Shown here piece by piece: positions 37,177 through 49,671 of a DNA stretch of 64,000 bases. Each line of letters begins with the position of its first letter. Position 1 is the first letter of the stretch. This stretch comes from Polynucleobacter sp. Tro8-14-1 (GTDB taxonomy: Bacteria > Pseudomonadota > Gammaproteobacteria > Burkholderiales > Burkholderiaceae), in contig NZ_JACVPX010000003.1 of the NCBI RefSeq assembly GCF_018881655.1, forward strand, positions 62,001 to 126,000, written 5' to 3'. The position numbers and the translations under genes were made by a program. The notes below the pieces were generated by a model. That model did no database searches, was not told the DNA's origin, and saw only the letters and a program-made list of their open reading frames with translations.

Positions 37177-39762
37177 TTACACAGTCACAGTATCTGCAAC
37201 ATCGCTAAATGACTTGAGCTTATCAAAACTCATGTATTTATAGACATCACCAGCTTTAGCATCGAGTGCCTTCACTTGCTCTAAATACTCAGCAGGTGTA
37301 GGTAGGCGACCCAAGAGGGCGGCAACAGAAGCCAATTCAGCAGAAGCCAAATACACGCGAGTGTCGATACCCAGGCGGTTAGGGAAGTTACGAGTAGAAG
37401 TCGATACAGCTGTTGAGCCCTTGCGGATCTGTGCTTGATTACCCATGCAAAGTGAGCAGCCTGGGCTTTCCATACGGGCACCAGCTGCGCCTAACATGCC
37501 GTAGTAGCCTTCTTCCATCAAGACCATGGCATCCATCTTGGTTGGCGGCGCTACCCATAAACGGGTTGGCATATCTTTCTTGCCTTGTAGCACCTGACCA
37601 GCTGCGCGGAAGTGGCCAATATTGGTCATGCATGAGCCAATAAATACCTCATCAATCTTATCGCCAGCTACTTCAGACAATACTTTCACATCATCCGGAT
37701 CGTTAGGGCATGCAAGGATAGGCTCTTTGATTTCATCGATATTGATTTCGATGATCTCTGCATAGTCAGCATCCGCATCAGCTTTGAGGAGTTGTGGATT
37801 AGCAATCCAAGCTTCCATGGCTTTGATACGGCGACCGAGAGTACGTTTATCTTCATAACCATTAGCAATCATCCACTTCATCAAGGTGATATTTGATGTC
37901 ATGTATTCGATGATTGGCTCTTTGTTCAAGTGAACTGTACAACCACCAGCAGAACGTTCAGCAGAAGCATCAGACAATTCAAAGGCTTGCTCAACTTTTA
38001 GGTCAGGTAGGCCTTCAATTTCAAGAATACGGCCAGAGAAAATATTCTTCTTGCCTTGTTTCTCAACGGTCAACAAACCTTTTTTGATTGCATATAAAGG
38101 GATGGCATTTACTAGGTCACGTAAGGTGATGCCAGGTTGCATCTTGCCTTTAAAGCGGACCAATACAGACTCAGGCATATCCAATGGCATTACACCTGTT
38201 GCTGCGGCAAAGGCAACTAAACCTGAACCAGCAGGGAAAGAAATGCCGATTGGGAAACGAGTATGGCTATCGCCACCAGTTCCACAGGTATCAGGAAGGA
38301 GCAAGCGATTTAACCAGCTGTGGATCACACCATCACCTGGGCGCAAGGCAACACCGCCGCGATTGGTCATGAATGGTGGCAACTCATGTTGTGTACGAAT
38401 ATCTACAGGCTTTGGATAAGCTGAGGTATGGCAGAAGGATTGCATTACGAGATCAGAAGAGAAGCCAAGGCAAGCCAAGTCTTTCAATTCATCACGCGTC
38501 ATTGGACCAGTTGTGTCTTGTGAGCCAACAGTAGTCATGTGTGGTTCGCAGTATGTACCAGGGCGAACACCTTGGCCTTCTGGCAATCCACATGCACGAC
38601 CAACCATCTTTTGAGCCAAACTAAAGCCCTTCTTATTGTCAACTGGATTTACTGGTAAGCGGAATTCAGTAGAAGCAGGCAGGCCGAGAGCGGCACGTGC
38701 CTTAGCAGTTAAGCCGCGACCAACGATCAAAGGAATTCGTCCGCCGGCGCGTACTTCATCCAAAATCACTGGTGATTTCAATGTAAAGCTGGTGATTTCT
38801 TTACCATTTTTAAATACTTTTCCTTCGTATGGGCGAAGTTCAATCTCATCACCCATATTCATTTGCGAAACATCTAATTCGATTGGCAATGCTCCAGAAT
38901 CTTCCATTGTGTTGAAGAAGATCGGGGCAATGTTGGTACCTAAGCACACACCACCAAAACGCTTGTTTGGTACAAATGGAATATCTTGACCTGTCCACCA
39001 AAGAACAGAGTTTGTTGCAGATTTGCGTGAAGAGCCTGTGCCAACCACGTCCCCAACATAAGCAATTTGATTACCTTTTTTCTGGAGAGCAGCGATTTGC
39101 TTCATCGGACCACGAACACCACTCTCATCTGGCTCAATGCCAGGACGGGGGTTCTTGAGCATGATGGTTGCATGCAGCGGAATATCAGGGCGGCTCCATG
39201 CATCAGGCGCAGGAGAAAGGTCGTCGGTATTGGTTTCACCTGTTACCTTGAAAACAGTTAACTTCATGCTTTCTGGAACTGCAGGGCGGCTAGTAAACCA
39301 GTCCGCATTGGCCCAGCTTTGCATTACTGCTTTAGCATTCGCATTGCCTTTTTCAGCAAGTTCTTGAACGTCGTTGAAATAATCAAACATCAAGAGTGTT
39401 TTCTTGAGCGCTTCGGCAGCAGCAACACCACACTCAGAGTCAGATAAAAGCTCTACTAAAGGTTTGATGTTGTAACCACCTAGCATCGTGCCCAAAAGTT
39501 CAGTAGCACGTACGCGGGAAATTATTGGGGATTTTTCTGTACCTTTGGCAACAGCATCTAAGAACTCAGCTTTAACTTTAGCTGCATCGTCAACACCAGC
39601 AGGAACGCGGTTGGTGATTAATTCAAGTAGCTCAGCTTCCTTACCAGCAGGTGGGTTTTTCAGCAACTTCACCAGTTCAGAGGTTTGATCCTTGGTTAAG
39701 GGTAGGGCTGGAATACCGAGGGCTGCGCGTTCAGCGGCGAGGGCGTTATAGGCTTCTAACAT
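37177..39762 (-). CDS. acnB: Aconitate hydratase B
   Basis: AcnB isomerises citrate to isocitrate (and handles 2-methylisocitrate) in the TCA cycle. The 861-residue enzyme has the AcnB-specific N-terminal HEAT-like domain (1-160), then the swivel domain, then the Fe-S core. Cluster cysteines are visible in [12 protein letters not shown] and [11 protein letters not shown]. Near [13 protein letters not shown] lie the substrate-binding residues. The gene is monocistronic: a terminator lies after it and 175 bases separate its start from the next gene. Because the window also carries propionyl-CoA genes, AcnB could serve either carbon route. Confidence 0.96.
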   Translation of the reverse strand: MLEAYNALAAERAALGIPALPLTKDQTSELVKLLKNPPAGKEAELLELITNRVPAGVDDAAKVKAEFLDAVAKGTEKSPIISRVRATELLGTMLGGYNIKPLVELLSDSECGVAAAEALKKTLLMFDYFNDVQELAEKGNANAKAVMQSWANADWFTSRPAVPESMKLTVFKVTGETNTDDLSPAPDAWSRPDIPLHATIMLKNPRPGIEPDESGVRGPMKQIAALQKKGNQIAYVGDVVGTGSSRKSATNSVLWWTGQDIPFVPNKRFGGVCLGTNIAPIFFNTMEDSGALPIELDVSQMNMGDEIELRPYEGKVFKNGKEITSFTLKSPVILDEVRAGGRIPLIVGRGLTAKARAALGLPASTEFRLPVNPVDNKKGFSLAQKMVGRACGLPEGQGVRPGTYCEPHMTTVGSQDTTGPMTRDELKDLACLGFSSDLVMQSFCHTSAYPKPVDIRTQHELPPFMTNRGGVALRPGDGVIHSWLNRLLLPDTCGTGGDSHTRFPIGISFPAGSGLVAFAAATGVMPLDMPESVLVRFKGKMQPGITLRDLVNAIPLYAIKKGLLTVEKQGKKNIFSGRILEIEGLPDLKVEQAFELSDASAERSAGGCTVHLNKEPIIEYMTSNITLMKWMIANGYEDKRTLGRRIKAMEAWIANPQLLKADADADYAEIIEINIDEIKEPILACPNDPDDVKVLSEVAGDKIDEVFIGSCMTNIGHFRAAGQVLQGKKDMPTRLWVAPPTKMDAMVLMEEGYYGMLGAAGARMESPGCSLCMGNQAQIRKGSTAVSTSTRNFPNRLGIDTRVYLASAELASVAALLGRLPTPAEYLEQVKALDAKAGDVYKYMSFDKLKSFSDVADTVTV

Positions 39763-39937
39763 TATGTTTCCTATGAGGTAAAGGTGATCAATAGAAAGGC
39801 CAAAAGGGAATTCTCTCCCGTTTTGCCAAATTATAGTTGCTAAATCAAGTCTTATATAAGAGTTTAAACCCTAAAAAATCGGCAAATTAACCGAAATTAG
39901 GGCTTTATTTAGACCCATGACCTGAAAAATGGGTCAA

Positions 39938-40126
39938 TTACACAACTTGCTCTTCTTTGAGGGCCCAAACCAGTGCCACTACCCAGCCAATCAGGGACCA
40001 TCCTAAAAATAGGTTTAAGGCAAAAATAGCCCCTGTATTTGCCCTTTTTTTGTGAAATGCAATAGCAAAAGGGAGGAAATAAAAGAGGGAAAGAATAGTG
40101 ATTAATATCGCAAATAAAAGGCGCAT
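39938..40126 (-). CDS. Superinfection immunity-like small membrane protein (Imm family)
   Basis: The 62-residue protein consists of two membrane helices (about 4-24 and 33-55) joined by a basic loop HKKRANTGAIF and containing the motif NLFLGWSLIGWVVALVWAL. This layout and the LGWSLIGWV core match the T4 Imm-like superinfection immunity family. Chromosomal copies are widespread, and their role in the host is not established. No phage genes lie nearby. It is convergent with neither neighbour: acnB is upstream on the same strand, and pyrG is divergent, 111 bases away. The ribosome site is weak. Confidence 0.75.
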   Translation of the reverse strand: MRLLFAILITILSLFYFLPFAIAFHKKRANTGAIFALNLFLGWSLIGWVVALVWALKEEQVV

Positions 40127-40234
40127 AGGTATTAAATCATTAGATTTGGGTGGATAAGATCCTATATTAACGATTTTGAAATTCTCCCGCCCCTGATGGC
40201 TATCGTTATAATTACTTTTTCCAACAGAGCTTAA

Positions 40235-41899
<1,665 letters not shown>

Positions 41900-41908
41900 A
41901 GGAAGAAT

Positions 41909-42772
41909 ATGAGCGCATTTAAGTTGTGTGGCTTTGACGTTGGTCTAAATCAACGTTTCTTTTTAATTGCTGGTCCCTGTGTCATTGAGTCAGAGCAATC
42001 AGCTATTGATATTGCAGGTCAATTGAAAGAAATTACTTCTGCTCTAAAGATCCCCTTTATCTACAAGTCATCGTTTGATAAGGCCAATCGTTCATCAGGA
42101 ACGTCTTTCCGTGGTTTAGGTATGGATAAGGGCTTAGAGATTTTGGCTAAGGTTAAAAAGCAAGTTAACGTTCCGGTGCTTACGGATGTTCATGACATCA
42201 GTGAAATTGCTGCCGTAGCTAGCGTTGTAGATGTATTGCAGACTCCGGCTTTTTTATGCAGACAAACCGACTTTATTCGTGCCTGCGCTCAAAGTGGCAA
42301 GCCGGTGAATTTTAAAAAGGGTCAGTTTCTTTCGCCGCACGAGATGCTGAATGTTATTGAGAAGGCTCGAGTAGCTGCTGCTGAAAAAAATCTTCCAGAT
42401 CAATTTATGGTTTGCGAACGTGGCGCCTCCTTTGGCTACAACAACCTGGTTTCAGATATGCGTAGCTTGGCAATACTGCGAGAATCTAATGCGCCAGTAG
42501 TATTTGATGCTACTCATTCAGTTCAATTGCCTGGAGGTCAAGGCAACTCTAGCGGCGGTCAACGTGAATTCGTACCCGTTTTGGCGCGTGCTGCTGTAGC
42601 AGTCGGCATTAGCGGCCTATTTATGGAAACCCATCCTGATCCAGCAAAAGCATTGTCCGATGGACCGAATGCTGTTCCTTTGGATCGCATGAAAGAGCTA
42701 CTTGAGTCCTTGGTAGCGATCGATGGAGTCGTTAAATCATCTGGAAGTTTTTTAGAAGACAGCTTTAAGTAA
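41909..42772 (+). CDS. kdsA: 3-deoxy-D-manno-octulosonate 8-phosphate synthase
   Basis: KdsA condenses arabinose 5-phosphate with PEP to make KDO-8-P for lipopolysaccharide. The 287-residue TIM-barrel shows the family blocks [52 protein letters not shown] and TDATHS-like [13 protein letters not shown]. An N-terminal cysteine-type metal site is not obvious, so metal dependence is left open. AAGG stands ahead of ATG 41909. It lies nine bases after pyrG and 41 before eno. Confidence 0.96.
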   Translation: MSAFKLCGFDVGLNQRFFLIAGPCVIESEQSAIDIAGQLKEITSALKIPFIYKSSFDKANRSSGTSFRGLGMDKGLEILAKVKKQVNVPVLTDVHDISEIAAVASVVDVLQTPAFLCRQTDFIRACAQSGKPVNFKKGQFLSPHEMLNVIEKARVAAAEKNLPDQFMVCERGASFGYNNLVSDMRSLAILRESNAPVVFDATHSVQLPGGQGNSSGGQREFVPVLARAAVAVGISGLFMETHPDPAKALSDGPNAVPLDRMKELLESLVAIDGVVKSSGSFLEDSFK

Positions 42773-42780
42773 GTTATTAA

Positions 42781-44100
<1,320 letters not shown>

Positions 44101-44120
44101 CTTAGAGTTCTTAATAGCTT

Positions 44121-44426
44121 ATGCGGATCGTCATCTACTCCATGCTGGTATTGCTAATAGCAATCCAGTACCCACTTTGGCTGGGTAAGGGTGGATGGCT
44201 AAAGGTTTACGAGATGGAGCGACAAGTAGAGCTTCAAGAGGCTAAAAATAGTCTCTTGGCTCTTCGCAATGCCAAGCTATCTGGCGATGTTAAAGACCTG
44301 AAAGACGGCACTCGCGCCATCGAAGAGCGGGCCCGTGTTGAGCATGGCTTAATTAAGGAAGGTGAGTTTTTCGTGCAAATCTTGCCAGCGGATAAGACAT
44401 CAAATTCCCAAACCACAAAACAGTAA
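44121..44426 (+). CDS. ftsB: Cell division protein FtsB
   Basis: FtsB is a bitopic divisome protein that pairs with FtsL and FtsQ. The 101 residues have an N-terminal membrane segment (about 2-20, [19 protein letters not shown]), then a coiled coil ([28 protein letters not shown]), and an [18 protein letters not shown] segment that matches the conserved FtsB region around the GMI/E-type motif. It follows eno as in many proteobacteria and runs tail-to-tail with hslO, four bases apart. Confidence 0.92.
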   Translation: MRIVIYSMLVLLIAIQYPLWLGKGGWLKVYEMERQVELQEAKNSLLALRNAKLSGDVKDLKDGTRAIEERARVEHGLIKEGEFFVQILPADKTSNSQTTKQ

Positions 44427-44430
44427 CTTT

Positions 44431-45396
44431 TTAATGACCGCTAGATGGCGGCCTTGTAGCATCACTCAATAAATCAGTTTTAAATACCTGCAGGCAATCA
44501 ACCGCATCAAAGCGGTATGGTTTTGCACAGAAATCACAGACGGTTTCCACGGCTCCTTGCTCCGCAAGAATGCTTTGAACCTCTTCTTCACCAAGCATTC
44601 GCAAGATATCCGCAACCTTAGTACGAGAACATCTGCAAGCAAAACGAATGGGGCGAGCAGGGAAGCTGCGTACACCGTTTTCGGCGGACTCTTCTAAAAA
44701 TAAACGTCTCAAAATAGTCTCTGGTGGGAGCGTTAACAGCTCTTCATCAGTAATTGTTTCCCCAAGCGTTTGAATGCGTGACCAGCCTTCAGTAGCAACC
44801 TGCGGATCTATATGTGCATGACCCCCAGAATTTGGTAAGCGCTGTAGCAATAAGCCCCCAACATGTGTATCGCTGGAAGTAAGCCAAATGCGCGTGTCTA
44901 ATTGTTCGGAGTTTTGCATATACAGGGCTATAGCCTCTGCAGCGCTGCTGACCGGCTTAATGACTGCGCCTTGATGATCTTGTAGCGCTACGATGCCCTG
45001 GTAGGGGGCTTGCCCCGGCTCACGGTCGGCTGGATCTAAGGTGATCACCAATCTTCCGCTCCCACTCACATCCAGAAGATCGGCTAATGTTGCGTCGGGC
45101 ATTATTTCAGAGGGGTCAACTGAGAGCTTGACTGTAGCCCTCATGGATAAATCAGACTTACATTCCACAACCAGAAGCTGAATAGGACCCTTGCTTTGCG
45201 CTTGAATAATGAGGGTTCCATCAAATTTAAGGCTTGCACTTAGAAGGGTAGCTGCACCAACGAAGTCGCCAAGTATCCGACGGACGGCAGGGGGGTCATT
45301 ACGACGCTCTAAAACGGCCTGCCAGGCGCTCCCAATGGACACAATTTCCCCGCGAACTGGGGCGCCATCGCACATAAAGACTAGTAATTCATTCAT
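44431..45396 (-). CDS. hslO: 33 kDa redox-regulated chaperone Hsp33
   Basis: Hsp33 is a cytoplasmic holdase activated by oxidation. The 321-residue protein has the N-terminal substrate-binding core and the C-terminal redox switch with the zinc-binding cysteines in FACRCSR (C-x-C) and VCDFC (C-x-x-C). A linker GEEEVQSILAEQGAVE lies between them. All four cysteines are kept, so redox regulation should be intact. It is divergent from gltX, with 56 bases between starts, and convergent with ftsB with only four bases between. Confidence 0.93.
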   Translation of the reverse strand: MNELLVFMCDGAPVRGEIVSIGSAWQAVLERRNDPPAVRRILGDFVGAATLLSASLKFDGTLIIQAQSKGPIQLLVVECKSDLSMRATVKLSVDPSEIMPDATLADLLDVSGSGRLVITLDPADREPGQAPYQGIVALQDHQGAVIKPVSSAAEAIALYMQNSEQLDTRIWLTSSDTHVGGLLLQRLPNSGGHAHIDPQVATEGWSRIQTLGETITDEELLTLPPETILRRLFLEESAENGVRSFPARPIRFACRCSRTKVADILRMLGEEEVQSILAEQGAVETVCDFCAKPYRFDAVDCLQVFKTDLLSDATRPPSSGH

Positions 45397-45452
45397 AGGG
45401 CAAAGTATCCACTTTTTTTCGGTTTTAGTCTCAGCAAGCCCGACCTGAGATA

Positions 45453-46859
45453 ATGCGATTTATGCATATTCGTACACGTTTCGCCCCAAGTCCCACGGGC
45501 TTCATTCATCTGGGAAATCTTCGCAGCGCTCTGTATCCATGGGCCTTTGCACGCCACAATAAAGGCGACTTCATTCTTCGTATTGAGGATACTGACCTTG
45601 AGCGTTCATCACAGGAAGCGGTAGACGTCATCATCGAAGGAATGGCGTGGCTCGGCCTCGATTTGGATGAAGGTCCGATCTATCAGATGCAGCGTATTGA
45701 TCGATATCGTGAAGTAGTAAAACAAATGCTGGATTCTGGATTGGCCTATCCGTGCTACATGAGCGAAGAAGAGCTCAATAAACTCCGTGATCAGCAAATG
45801 GCAAATAAAGAAAAGCCTCGCTATAACGGACTTTGGAGACCTGAGCCTGGCAAAACATTGCCGCCCGTTCCTGAGGGTGTAAGCCCAGTAATCCGCTTTA
45901 AGAATCCAATTGGTGGATCAGTCATTTGGAATGACGCTGTCAAAGGTCAAATAGAAATTAGTAATGATGAGTTGGATGATTTGGTTATTGCGAGACCAGA
46001 CGGAACACCTACCTATAACTTTTGCGTAGTGATTGATGACATGGATATGAACATTACCCACGTTATTCGGGGTGATGACCATGTCAATAACACACCAAGA
46101 CAAATCAACATCATGAAGGCGCTTGGTGGAACCCCGCCTGTCTATGCCCATCTGCCAACCGTCCTCAATGATGCCGGTGAAAAAATGAGTAAGCGTAATG
46201 GCGCAATGAGTGTGAGAGATTACCAAAAAGCAGGTTACCTGCCTGATGCAATCCTGAATTACCTTGCAAGACTTGGCTGGTCTCATGGAGATGCCGAGGT
46301 ATTTACAAAAGAACAATTTGTAGATTGGTTTGATTTGGAAAGTTTGGGCCGCTCACCAGCGCAACATAATCCAGAAAAATTACTTTGGCTAAACCATCAA
46401 TATATTCAGAATTCCGATCTAGCAAACCTAGCAGCTGCTACTAAGCCATTTGCACATGAGATGGGTATAGATACAGAATCCGGCCCAGACTTTGTTCAGG
46501 TAGTGGGTTTATTAAAAGATCGCGCCAATACCCTAATTGAAATTGCCGAGGGGGCAAAGCTATTCTATTTGCCGGCACCTAATTTAAGCGTTGATCAAAT
46601 TAAGGAAAATATTGGTGAAGCCGTTATTCCTGCCTTAAAAGATTTGATTGAGGCCATTTCAACTGCTGAGCCGACTAAAGAGGCTTATGCAGCTGCTTTT
46701 AAGCAAATATTGGCAAAGCACCAAATCAAAATGCCGGCACTAGCAATGCCTGTTAGATATGCATTATTTGCCACCACTCAGACCCCAGCCATTGATTCTG
46801 TATTGGTTGTGTTGGGCAAGGAAGAAGCCGTCAAAAGGCTCTCCAAGGTTATCCAATAG
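45453..46859 (+). CDS. gltX: Glutamyl-tRNA synthetase
   Basis: GltX charges tRNA-Glu (and so feeds translation and, in many bacteria, tetrapyrrole synthesis). The 468-residue class I enzyme has the HIGH-type motif [17 protein letters not shown] and the KMSKS-type motif [11 protein letters not shown], and a C-terminal anticodon-binding domain. ATG 45453 is used, though ATG 45462 (MHIRTRFAP) matches the usual start of the family. It is followed by the tRNA-Ala-Glu-Asp cluster, which includes its own substrate tRNA-Glu. Confidence 0.96.
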   Translation: MRFMHIRTRFAPSPTGFIHLGNLRSALYPWAFARHNKGDFILRIEDTDLERSSQEAVDVIIEGMAWLGLDLDEGPIYQMQRIDRYREVVKQMLDSGLAYPCYMSEEELNKLRDQQMANKEKPRYNGLWRPEPGKTLPPVPEGVSPVIRFKNPIGGSVIWNDAVKGQIEISNDELDDLVIARPDGTPTYNFCVVIDDMDMNITHVIRGDDHVNNTPRQINIMKALGGTPPVYAHLPTVLNDAGEKMSKRNGAMSVRDYQKAGYLPDAILNYLARLGWSHGDAEVFTKEQFVDWFDLESLGRSPAQHNPEKLLWLNHQYIQNSDLANLAAATKPFAHEMGIDTESGPDFVQVVGLLKDRANTLIEIAEGAKLFYLPAPNLSVDQIKENIGEAVIPALKDLIEAISTAEPTKEAYAAAFKQILAKHQIKMPALAMPVRYALFATTQTPAIDSVLVVLGKEEAVKRLSKVIQ

Positions 46860-46864
46860 AGAAT

Positions 46865-46894
46865 TTGCGCATCTGCACAAAAATAGGATAAAAT
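46865..46894 (+). promoter_or_regulatory. Promoter of the tRNA-Ala-Glu-Asp cluster
   Basis: TTGCGC (46865-46870) and TAAAAT (46889-46894) are separated by 18 bases. A start near 46901 would give a short leader before tRNA-Ala at 46938. Confidence 0.6.
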
Positions 46895-46937
46895 CTTGGA
46901 TTGTTTTGAGTGTCTTGTAGTTTTATGGCGGGATTTT

Positions 46938-47013
<76 letters not shown>

Positions 47014-47045
47014 AGCATTTAAAATAGTTGTATGTTGTAGTCCAG

Positions 47046-47121
47046 GTCCCCATCGTCTAGAGGCCTAGGACATCACCCTTTCACGGTGAGTACGGGGGTT
47101 CGAATCCCCCTGGGGACGCCA
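47046..47121 (+). tRNA. tRNA-Glu (anticodon TTC)
   Basis: Acceptor GTCCCCA/TGGGGAC with GCCA end. Anticodon stem TCACC/GGTGA with loop CTTTCAC (anticodon TTC). T stem GGGGG/CCCCC with TTCGAAT. Confidence 0.97.
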
Positions 47122-47174
47122 GATTCTTCTGGTAGATGTAAAGATGTATGATGTTGCGTTACTCGATGTATTTT

Positions 47175-47251
47175 GGAGCGGTAGTTCAGTTGGTTAGAAT
47201 ATCGGCCTGTCACGCCGAGGGTCGCGGGTTCGAGTCCCGTCCGTTCCGCCA
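47175..47251 (+). tRNA. tRNA-Asp (anticodon GTC)
   Basis: Acceptor GGAGCGG/CCGTTCC with GCCA end. Anticodon stem TCGGC/GCCGA with loop CTGTCAC (anticodon GTC). T stem GCGGG/CCCGT with TTCGAGT. Confidence 0.97.
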
Positions 47252-47257
47252 AGACAA

Positions 47258-47287
47258 TTAAAAAGCCCCCTTAATCGGGGGCTTTTT
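47258..47287. terminator. Bidirectional terminator after the tRNA cluster
   Basis: GCCCCC (47265-47270) pairs with GGGGGC (47277-47282) around TTAATC, with an A run before and a T run after. It ends the tRNA transcript and, on the other strand, the hydroxylase gene. Confidence 0.93.
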
Positions 47288-47288
47288 C

Positions 47289-48023
47289 TTATTCAACTTG
47301 TTTGCAAGCTAACATTTCTGAAATTCTTTTCTCCTGCTTAATATCAAAACCGCATTCCACTTGGCGGCTCGAGTTCTCGTATGTTCCAAAAATCATATCC
47401 CAGATTGGTAGGCCATAGTTATTGCGGTGACGATCGCGCTCATGGTGAATGCGATGCATTTCTGGGCGAACAATGAAATACCCAAGCCAACGTGGTGTAC
47501 GAATGTTGGTATGCTCCCAGTACTCGAATATTGCAACCCACAGGGTAGCCCAAGAGGCAGATTCAATACTCATTCCCAATAAGCCATAACAAACTAAGTT
47601 GATGATGAATACATTGGCAACAAAATCCGATGGGTGAGCATAAAAAGCAGTAAAGGCCTGGAGGCGATAAGTGCTGTGATGGATTTGATGGAAGACTTTC
47701 CATGCAAAATTGTTGTGGTGACGATAACGATGCCACCAATATACAAAAAAAGTAATCACCAGATATGCGCCAAGCCCGCTTAACCAATTGGGGCTTGAAT
47801 TTAACAATTCTACGATTGGCCCCGAAGCATGCATGGCACTCGTATATGGACTGATAACAGCACCAATAAGACCGGTAGAGGCAATGCCAAGAACCGCACA
47901 AATCAGAAGTCTTTTACGCCAAGCCTTATCTGCATTGTATAGATACAGGGGGCATCTGCGCTCCCAAAGGCTGAGCACAAGCAAGATTAAAGGTGAAATT
48001 AAATAGGGGAGTAAGGAATCCAT
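47289..48023 (-). CDS. Fatty acid hydroxylase / sterol desaturase family protein
   Basis: This 244-residue integral membrane protein has several hydrophobic segments and the di-iron histidine clusters of the family: HRYRHHNNFAWKVFHQIHHS (boxes HxxHH-type and HQIHH) in the middle and HRIHHERDRHRNNYG near the end. Such enzymes use O2 and two irons to hydroxylate or desaturate lipid tails. The substrate cannot be deduced. The neighbouring hydrolase, acyl carrier protein and ketosynthase suggest an acyl chain or lipid. It ends two bases past the tRNA terminator and starts 54 bases from the end of the hydrolase gene on the same strand, so the two could be cotranscribed. Confidence 0.85.
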   Translation of the reverse strand: MDSLLPYLISPLILLVLSLWERRCPLYLYNADKAWRKRLLICAVLGIASTGLIGAVISPYTSAMHASGPIVELLNSSPNWLSGLGAYLVITFFVYWWHRYRHHNNFAWKVFHQIHHSTYRLQAFTAFYAHPSDFVANVFIINLVCYGLLGMSIESASWATLWVAIFEYWEHTNIRTPRWLGYFIVRPEMHRIHHERDRHRNNYGLPIWDMIFGTYENSSRQVECGFDIKQEKRISEMLACKQVE

Positions 48024-48077
48024 TTTGGCTTTCCTGAATTCATGAATCCCTCATGCAAGGGGCACAAGTTTGACGCA

Positions 48078-48968
48078 TTAGTCAATTCTGTTGAGGTTTC
48101 TCAAAAAACGCTGCAATTCTGGCGCAAGAATTTTTTCTTCTGATGGTATAGGTTCAATTTTTCCATAAATTAAATCGAGGAAGTTTTGGGTTTCATAGGC
48201 TACTGTTTCCCGTTCGTTATCTACAGTGATCATATGATAGCTATTTCCCAAATAAATCTGTCTTAGTAAGGAAGCATTAGATTTTTCACCAACCAATTCT
48301 GCATTAAAGGTATTGGCTATTTCATCATCAATAGCATGAATGGTTAAAACAGAGGAACTTACTCGTGAAAGATTTTCTGTTACATACTTACAAAGCTTGT
48401 TTCCTTCATGCATGTGCCTCAGCGACATGTATAAACCACCGACGGCGGATATATCTTGGCTCGAAAGTACTCTCTTGATATAGGCGCGAATTTGAGGATT
48501 CTTAATGCCAAAGGGATCGCGCTCCCTGTATTTGAAGTGATCACCCAATCCAAGCATCATTCCAAATGGTATCAGCGAGCGATACCAGGGGATGGCCCAA
48601 CCGTTGTATTTAAGGGTAGTTGATAGAGCCACCACGCCTAAGATATCGTTGAGCTCAGAGGCAACAGCCAAGGCTAATGTAGAGCCAAGTGAAATACCCC
48701 CCAGGCTGATAGGCTTAGATTCAGTCTTCTGCAGGTCTTGAACATGCTTGATCGCTTCCTTAAGCCAGAACTTCCAACTACTAGCCTTGCCTCCAAAGGA
48801 ATATCCCGCAATGGTTGGGGCATTCACCCTATAGCCAGCAGCAGTAAGCTGTGAGCTTAGGAAATTGAATTCAAGAGGCGATGACGAAAGGCCGTGAAAT
48901 AGTACAATTAGAGGGCTATTATCGTCATTATGTGTATAGTCATTCATAACTATTAATTTTAGACCCAT
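48078..48968 (-). CDS. Alpha/beta hydrolase, carboxylesterase type
   Basis: The product of about 296 residues is an alpha/beta hydrolase: oxyanion segment VLFHGLSSSPLEFNFL, nucleophile elbow GGISLGSTLALA, acid in HAIDDEIANT and histidine in NSYHMITVDNERE. The last block resembles Est30-type carboxylesterases and monoacylglycerol lipases, which cleave short or medium acyl esters. No signal peptide is obvious, so it is probably cytoplasmic. The start is uncertain: TTG 48977, ATG 48968 and ATG 48947 are in frame, none with a good ribosome site. It is divergent from the DUF4118 gene by less than 40 bases. Confidence 0.82.
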   Translation of the reverse strand: MGLKLIVMNDYTHNDDNSPLIVLFHGLSSSPLEFNFLSSQLTAAGYRVNAPTIAGYSFGGKASSWKFWLKEAIKHVQDLQKTESKPISLGGISLGSTLALAVASELNDILGVVALSTTLKYNGWAIPWYRSLIPFGMMLGLGDHFKYRERDPFGIKNPQIRAYIKRVLSSQDISAVGGLYMSLRHMHEGNKLCKYVTENLSRVSSSVLTIHAIDDEIANTFNAELVGEKSNASLLRQIYLGNSYHMITVDNERETVAYETQNFLDLIYGKIEPIPSEEKILAPELQRFLRNLNRID

Positions 48969-48985
48969 TAGAGACAAAACTAGTC

Positions 48986-49435
48986 ATGATTATCAAAAAC
49001 GCCAATAATTGGTCATCTCATAGTGTATCTGATGCTTTGTTTTGGTCTGCCCTGTCTTTTGTAATTATTAGCGGATGGATGCTATATATGGGCCCTAATT
49101 TTTACAGCGCCCACCCCTACAAATTCTATTTCTTTGCCGCGACCGTACTTGCTTATTTTTTTGGTTACATTACGGCAAGCATTTATATTTTGGTAACCAG
49201 TATTTACGCTAATCTATATTTTGTGCCGCCTTTTGGAATCTTTACTCTGACATTGGATGAATTTGAAAGATTCTTAATCAATCTTCTATTTGGTAGTGTG
49301 GCCATTTTCTTTATCGAGGTTTTGCAACGCCAGCGTTTTAAGTCAAAATTATTGCTACTTGTCTCTGAATCACGTTACCTTATAATCCTGCACAGAGATA
49401 ACCAGCTTTTGCAGGAATTAAAAAGAAAAGAATAA
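48986..49435 (+). CDS. Stand-alone DUF4118 (KdpD-like transmembrane) protein
   Basis: This 149-residue protein has three or four hydrophobic segments (about 17-35, 46-75, 93-113) and the segment ANLYFVPPFGIFTLTLDEF, which matches the KdpD transmembrane domain (DUF4118) where a short VPP loop precedes a helical FG-rich stretch. KdpD itself carries an N-terminal sensor and a kinase domain; neither is present here. A basic C-terminal tail (RDNQLLQELKRKE) follows. Its last base overlaps the ACP start (TAATG), so the two are translationally coupled. A sensor role is unsupported; it may be a membrane anchor. Local G+C is low. Confidence 0.65.
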   Translation: MIIKNANNWSSHSVSDALFWSALSFVIISGWMLYMGPNFYSAHPYKFYFFAATVLAYFFGYITASIYILVTSIYANLYFVPPFGIFTLTLDEFERFLINLLFGSVAIFFIEVLQRQRFKSKLLLLVSESRYLIILHRDNQLLQELKRKE

Positions 49436-49671
49436 TGTCTAATACCCTAAGCACATTGATCGAACTAGTATCCCAAAAGTTTGATAAAAAAATAGATGAG
49501 TTAGGCCCCAACACCACTCTCGAGAGCCTTGGCGTGGATTCCCTGGGAAAGATAGAGCTCATTTTTGATCTTGAAGATCACTTCAAAGTGCGCATTCCTA
49601 ATGAGGATGCAAAAGTGGATACCTTGGCAGAAGTTGCTGCCTTGCTTGATACTGCAAAGCCAATTAATTGA
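49435..49671 (+). CDS. Acyl carrier protein
   Basis: The 78-residue acidic protein has the phosphopantetheine site GVDSLGKIEL with the acceptor Ser near residue 37, and the four-helix carrier-protein layout (LSTLIELVSQKFDKKIDELG at the start). It is not the housekeeping AcpP, which normally sits by fabF or fabD and begins differently, so it is a dedicated carrier. It starts at the stop of the DUF4118 gene and overlaps the ketosynthase TTG by four bases (TTGA), so the three are coupled. Nothing in the window says what acyl group it carries. Confidence 0.93.
   Translation: MSNTLSTLIELVSQKFDKKIDELGPNTTLESLGVDSLGKIELIFDLEDHFKVRIPNEDAKVDTLAEVAALLDTAKPIN

Noticed and set aside
39938..40126. Prophage remnant
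   Set aside because: Only one phage-related small protein is seen, with housekeeping genes on both sides.
45918..46316. 132-residue minus-strand open frame over gltX
   Set aside because: Antisense to the conserved synthetase core, no independent evidence.
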